From: Candidatus Brevibacterium intestinigallinarum
GTDB taxonomy: Bacteria; Actinomycetota; Actinomycetes; Actinomycetales; Brevibacteriaceae
Direction of reading: 5' to 3'
Length of the DNA stretch: 8,644 nucleotides
NCBI GenBank assembly: GCA_019117325.1
Contig: DWZY01000367.1
Coordinates: forward strand, 1-8,644
The translations under genes were made by a program, and so were the position numbers. Shown in pieces: positions 5,598-8,644 of the stretch (positions within the stretch are counted from its first letter, which is position 1; each line of letters opens with the position of its first letter). The notes beneath the pieces were generated by a model that worked only from the letters and a program-made list of their open reading frames with translations, searched no databases and had not been told where the DNA came from.

Positions 5598-6632
5598 GTG
5601 ACGACATCACAGCACATCGTCCCCGGCCAGCCGGTCTCCCACCCGGGACCCGCCGCCGCGGACAGGATCACAGCCGCTTCAGGGATCACCCTCCCCATCG
5701 CCGCATCGGATCTCCTGGGGGACAACCTCCCCGCCGGGTCCGTCGCGTCGCGGGATGAGGATTCCGCAGACCGCTCCACCCGCCCCCTGGGCGACCTCAT
5801 GGTCGAGGTCGTCGAGGCCGCGGGTGCCGACTCCGGCATCGTCGAGTTCAGCGCACTCGCGATGCCCCGCATCTCCTACTGCATCCCCGCCATCGGCGAT
5901 GCTGCGCACCCCATGTCCTACTCGGACACCCGCGAGAGCAGCGGCCTCATGCTCCACGGCACGGCGACGGTGGGATTCCGCCGGGATCCGTCCGATGACT
6001 CGCGACTCACCCGCTGGGTGCACATGCACGCGGCCTGGACGGACGCGGACGGCACCCTGCACGGCGGCCATCTCTGGCCCGCCTCGCGCACCGCCGACCC
6101 GCTCGCCCACGCGACCGTGTGGCCCCTCTACGGGATCACCCTCGTCAACTCCCTGGACGAGGAGACCCGGATGCCGGTGTTCGCACCCCTGCCGACCTCC
6201 GTCACGAGCGCCGGACGCGCGCAGCTGCGCGCGCGCTCGGGCGCCCGGCCAGCAGTCTTCGCCCGTGTGCGGCCGAACGTCGACATCGCCTGGGCCGTGG
6301 CGACCCTGGGACGGGAGCACGGGCTTGCGGGCGGATCGGTCCGCGGCGGGTGCGGGAGCCTCACCGGGGCGCTGTTCGACGACGGTCGGGTCGTCGAGGG
6401 CCCTGCCACAGAGATCATCGCCCTCTCCGGCCGCATCGCCCAGGGACCGACCGCACTGTCCGCGTCCGTGATCTCTGCGTCCGGACGAGTCCACGGCGGC
6501 CGGCTCGCGGCCCGCGGCAACCTCGTGAGCGTGACGTACGACCTCATGCTCACGGGGCCGCCCGCGGACGAACCGCTGGATGAGCTCAGCTCATCACCGC
6601 GCCGCCGTCCACACGGAGGATCTGACCGGTGA
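5598..6632 (+). CDS. Tandem PCC (DUF296) domain protein, copy 2
   Basis: The product is a 344-residue paralogue of the gene at 3534-4496, with long shared blocks: VPGxxVxHPGP, GADSGIVEFS, ISYC, GTATVG, GGHLWP, ATVWPLxGITLVN, FARVRPN and FDDGRVVxGPATE. It has the same two-domain plan. Domain 1 keeps H142-x-H144 and G156-G157-H158, the expected metal ligands; domain 2 (about 218-320) lacks them, with Arg302 where the last His would lie (HGGRLA). Relative to copy 1 it has a longer linker before domain 1 (about 42-65, acidic) and a C-terminal tail of about 22 residues that runs into the SDR gene. The start is the GTG aligned with copy 1; an in-frame GTG at 5502 would add 32 residues encoded by the promoter region. 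The biochemical role is unknown. It is probably a cytoplasmic accessory enzyme or metabolite-binding protein of the pathway. Confidence 0.8.
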   Translation: MTTSQHIVPGQPVSHPGPAAADRITAASGITLPIAASDLLGDNLPAGSVASRDEDSADRSTRPLGDLMVEVVEAAGADSGIVEFSALAMPRISYCIPAIGDAAHPMSYSDTRESSGLMLHGTATVGFRRDPSDDSRLTRWVHMHAAWTDADGTLHGGHLWPASRTADPLAHATVWPLYGITLVNSLDEETRMPVFAPLPTSVTSAGRAQLRARSGARPAVFARVRPNVDIAWAVATLGREHGLAGGSVRGGCGSLTGALFDDGRVVEGPATEIIALSGRIAQGPTALSASVISASGRVHGGRLAARGNLVSVTYDLMLTGPPADEPLDELSSSPRRRPHGGSDR

Positions 6633-7371
6633 CGAACTCGGCGGCCGGGGAGGCCAGGAAGGCGACCGCACCCGCGATCTCCTCCGGCTTCCCCATCCGC
6701 CGGATCGCCTGACCGGAGAAGTCGTAGTCCTGCCCTCCGGTCATCGCGGACTCGACCGGTCCCGGTGCCACGGAGTTGCAGCGGATCCCGTGCACGCCCA
6801 CCTCCTTCGCGACCCACTTCGTGAGTGCGATGATGCCGCCCTTGCTCGCGGAGTATGCGGGGCCGGACCGTGCGCCCGCCTCACCGTCGGAGACCGCACC
6901 GCCGTTGATGCCGGAGATCGACGAGATGTTGATGATCGAGCCCGAGCCCGCGTCGCGCATGTGCGGGTAGATCGCCGCGCGGGTGAAGTGGAAGGTTCCG
7001 CCCAGGTTGGTCGAGAGGTCGAGGGCCCACTCGTCCGCCGTGATCGTGTCGAGCGACTTCCGTGCGGCAGTGCCCGCGTTGTTCACGAGGATGTCGAGCC
7101 GGCCACGACGGGAGACGAACCCGTCGACCGCGGCGGAGACGGCCTCGGCGTCGCGGACGTCCACATCGAGGCCCTCCGCCTGAGCGCCCGGCAGCGCGGC
7201 GACCAGCGAGGCGGCGGCCTCGGCGGACCCGGTGAGATCGACGATGCCGACCACCGCACCGCGCGCGGCGAGTGCCGCGGCGATCTGGTGGCCGATGCCG
7301 CGCGCGGCGCCGGTGACGAGCGCGGTGAGGCCGGTGAGCTCCGTGGTGAGGACAGTGGGTGTCTCGGTCAT
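6586..7371 (-). CDS. SDR-family NAD(P)-dependent oxidoreductase, copy A
   Basis: This is a classical short-chain dehydrogenase/reductase of 261 residues. The cofactor motif TGAARGIG is at 20-27, Asp45 after the second strand (VGIVD) favours NAD over NADP, and NNAG is at 97-100. The catalytic set is Asn122, a serine in NISS (about 151), Tyr173 and Lys177 (YSASK). PG and the final strand VDGGAV are also present. The loop between the serine and tyrosine is slightly long (GGAVSDGEAGARSG). It most resembles 3-oxoacyl-ACP/hydroxyacyl dehydrogenase-type SDRs, and the likely job is oxidising a hydroxyl intermediate of the pathway. The ATG at 7369-7371 has AGGA about 5-8 nt upstream; a 40-residue upstream in-frame extension has no SDR character. 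It is the last gene of the leftward operon and overlaps PCC gene 2 tail-to-tail by 47 bp. The substrate is unknown. Confidence 0.9.
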   Translation of the reverse strand: MTETPTVLTTELTGLTALVTGAARGIGHQIAAALAARGAVVGIVDLTGSAEAAASLVAALPGAQAEGLDVDVRDAEAVSAAVDGFVSRRGRLDILVNNAGTAARKSLDTITADEWALDLSTNLGGTFHFTRAAIYPHMRDAGSGSIINISSISGINGGAVSDGEAGARSGPAYSASKGGIIALTKWVAKEVGVHGIRCNSVAPGPVESAMTGGQDYDFSGQAIRRMGKPEEIAGAVAFLASPAAEFVTGQILRVDGGAVMS

Positions 7372-7393
7372 GGGATTCCTGTCTGTGTGCGGT

Positions 7394-7412
7394 GGGACCG
7401 TCCAACGGTCCC
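7394..7412. other. Small hairpin between the two SDR genes
   Basis: GGGACCGT (7394-7401) pairs perfectly with ACGGTCCC (7405-7412) around a 3-nt loop. It lies in the 59-nt spacer between the two leftward SDR genes and has no U-tract on the minus strand. It may be a weak terminator, an RNA processing site, or an mRNA stability element that lets the downstream SDR be expressed at a different level. Confidence 0.5.
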
Positions 7413-7430
7413 CGGGTGGTGGAGGGCCGG

Positions 7431-8264
7431 TCAGTGCTGGGCCGCGGCGACGGACGTCGTGTGGATGAGTCCGCCATCGACGGGCACGCACGTCGCATTG
7501 ATGTACCGGGACTCCTGCGAGGCGAGGAAGACGGCGGCGGCGCCCACGTCCTCGGGCTGCCCCATCTGCCCGGTGGGGCTCGCGGCATGGCGTGCGGCGA
7601 GCATCTCCTCGACGCTGCCGTAGTGTCCGGTGATCGAGGTGCGGATGAGCGGCGTCTCGATGAGGCCGGGCGAGATCGAGTTCGCGCGGATGCCCTCGCG
7701 GGCGTAACGCAGGCCGACAGAGTTCGTCAGCTCGATGAGTGCGGCCTTAGAGGCGGCATAGGCCGGGTAGTCGTAGCCCATCCAGCGCATCCCGCCGGTC
7801 GACGCGACCGTGATGATCGAGCCCCGGCCGGCCGCGCGCATGTGCGGCACGACGTGCTTCATCGCCGCGAACGCGCCGGTGAGGTTGATGTCGAGGGCGC
7901 GGCGGAAGGCGTCCACCTCCAGCTCCTCGACTCCGCCGTTCACGACGATGCCGACGTTGTAGTGCAGCACCGTGGGAGGGCCGAACAGCGCGGCGGCCGC
8001 GTCGATCGCTGCGGCGAGCTGCGCGTCATCGACCACGTCCGCCACTGCCTCCGTGAGCCGATCAGCGGCCTGGGGGTCCTCCTCGAGGAGGACTCGTCGC
8101 GCCTCCTCGAGCGCCTGCGGCAGGCGATCGACCAGGCAGACACGAGCGCCCTCTGCGAGGAAGGCGCGCGCCGCGGCGAGGCCGTTGTTCGTCTGCCCGT
8201 CGGGGGTGCCGCAGCCGATCGCCACGACGACCTCGTCCGTCAGGCGTCCCGTGGTCGCACTCAT
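7431..8264 (-). CDS. SDR-family oxidoreductase, copy B, with atypical cofactor motif
   Basis: The product is a 277-residue short-chain dehydrogenase/reductase. The catalytic residues are normal: Asn127, Ser155 (VAST), Tyr169 and Lys173 (YAASK). The glycine-rich cofactor loop is unusual: instead of TGxxxGIG it reads GCGTPDGQTNNG (17-28), and the NNAG motif is replaced by YNVG (102-105). A subgroup of SDRs with GCGxxG...NGxA loops and NNVG is known, so this looks like a lineage variant and not damage. Asp46 (LVDR) suggests NAD preference. The ATG at 8262-8264 overlaps the stop of the upstream CoA ligase gene as ATGA, so translation is probably coupled. A longer in-frame start at 8516 would run through the ligase gene and was dismissed. 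It probably oxidises a CoA-bound or free hydroxy acid. The substrate is unknown. Confidence 0.88.
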   Translation of the reverse strand: MSATTGRLTDEVVVAIGCGTPDGQTNNGLAAARAFLAEGARVCLVDRLPQALEEARRVLLEEDPQAADRLTEAVADVVDDAQLAAAIDAAAALFGPPTVLHYNVGIVVNGGVEELEVDAFRRALDINLTGAFAAMKHVVPHMRAAGRGSIITVASTGGMRWMGYDYPAYAASKAALIELTNSVGLRYAREGIRANSISPGLIETPLIRTSITGHYGSVEEMLAARHAASPTGQMGQPEDVGAAAVFLASQESRYINATCVPVDGGLIHTTSVAAAQH

Positions 8265-8644
8265 CGTGCCCGTCCCCGTCCCTCGGAGAGCTCCGCCCGC
8301 AGCTCCTTGCGCGCGATCTTCCCGTAGGCGGTGACCGGCAGGGCGTCGACCAGCACGTACTCCTTGGGCACCTTGTAGCCGGCCAGTCGCTCCTTGAGGA
8401 ACGCCTTGAGCTCCGCACCCAGCTGAGCGCGGTCGGCCTGGGCGACCGGCGTCTCCATCTCCACGACGGCCACGCCCACCTCGCCCCAGTCCGGGTCGGG
8501 GACACCCACGACGCACGTCTGCGCGACGCCCGGGAAGGTCTGGATCGCTTCCTCGATCTCCCGCGGATAGACGTTCGATCCGCCGGAGATGAACATGTCG
8601 GACTTCCGCCCGGTGAGGAACAGGAAGCCCTGCTCGTCGAGGTA
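8261..8644 (-). CDS. AMP-forming acyl-CoA synthetase, C-terminal part (partial)
   Basis: Only the last 127 residues are in the window; the gene continues past the right edge. It belongs to the adenylate-forming (ANL) superfamily, which activates carboxylic acids to acyl-CoA with ATP and CoA. The visible part starts YLDEQGFLFLTGRKSD, the hinge region, followed by FISGGSNVYPREIEEAI, the A8 motif. VVGVPDPDWGEVGVAVV comes next. YGKIARKEL near the C-terminus contains the lysine (A10 motif) required for adenylation. It resembles medium/long-chain or aromatic acid CoA ligases; substrate specificity lies in the missing N-terminal domain. Its stop codon overlaps the start of the SDR copy B gene (ATGA), so it heads the visible part of the leftward operon and probably activates the acid imported by the TRAP system. 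Confidence 0.92.
   Translation of the reverse strand, partial: YLDEQGFLFLTGRKSDMFISGGSNVYPREIEEAIQTFPGVAQTCVVGVPDPDWGEVGVAVVEMETPVAQADRAQLGAELKAFLKERLAGYKVPKEYVLVDALPVTAYGKIARKELRAELSEGRGRAR

Noticed and set aside
7372..7491. Longer N-terminus (40 residues) for the first SDR
   Set aside because: It would cross the intergenic hairpin and the end of the other SDR gene. The ATG at 7371 has its own ribosome site and starts at the normal SDR N-terminus.
8265..8516. Longer N-terminus for the second SDR, starting inside the CoA ligase gene
   Set aside because: The extra 84 residues are Gly/Arg-rich frame-shifted ligase sequence. The SDR fold begins right after the ATG at 8264, which overlaps the ligase stop.
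1..8644. Mobile element, CRISPR array, RNA gene or defence system
   Set aside because: I found no transposase or integrase, no spaced repeat array, no tRNA- or rRNA-like segment and no defence-family protein. All coding space is explained by transport, regulation, PCC and acid metabolism genes.

Overview
The window comes from a GC-rich bacterium, most likely an actinobacterium (Actinomycetota; possibly of the Micrococcales type, which is a guess). The grounds are the strong G/C bias at third codon positions, the frequent GTG starts, two apparently leaderless genes with TAnnnT -10 boxes, and a TRAP solute receptor that carries a lipoprotein signal, as expected in a Gram-positive cell. I see no RNA genes, insertion sequences, CRISPR arrays or phage genes.

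Layout, left to right. (1) A strong 22-bp hairpin terminator (41-90) closes a leftward operon dctP-dctQ-dctM (3262 to 100), a complete three-part TRAP carboxylate transporter. Its large permease carries an unusual ~95-residue Ala/Thr/Ser-rich insert. (2) A 271-bp divergent intergenic region (3263-3533) holds a candidate dctP promoter and several TTCC/GGAA inverted repeats. (3) A rightward gene (3534-4496) encodes a protein with two tandem PCC (DUF296) domains. It is followed tail-to-tail, 4 nt apart, by a leftward IclR-family regulator (5415-4501). (4) A 182-bp divergent region (5416-5597) contains a 20-bp direct tandem repeat, and a second rightward tandem-PCC paralogue (5598-6632) follows. 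(5) A leftward operon enters from the right edge: the C-terminal end of an AMP-forming acyl-CoA synthetase, an SDR dehydrogenase coupled to it by an ATGA overlap, and a second SDR dehydrogenase. The last gene overlaps the second PCC gene tail-to-tail by 47 bp.

Taken together this looks like a small catabolic island for an unidentified organic acid. The TRAP system would import a carboxylate, the CoA ligase would activate it, two NAD-type SDRs would oxidise a hydroxyl-bearing intermediate, and the IclR protein would sense the substrate or an intermediate. The least understood part is the pair of tandem-PCC proteins on either side of the regulator. Each keeps a His-x-His...Gly-Gly-His set, likely a metal site, in the first PCC domain only, and each appears to be made from a leaderless GTG start. 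The substrate cannot be read from the sequence.
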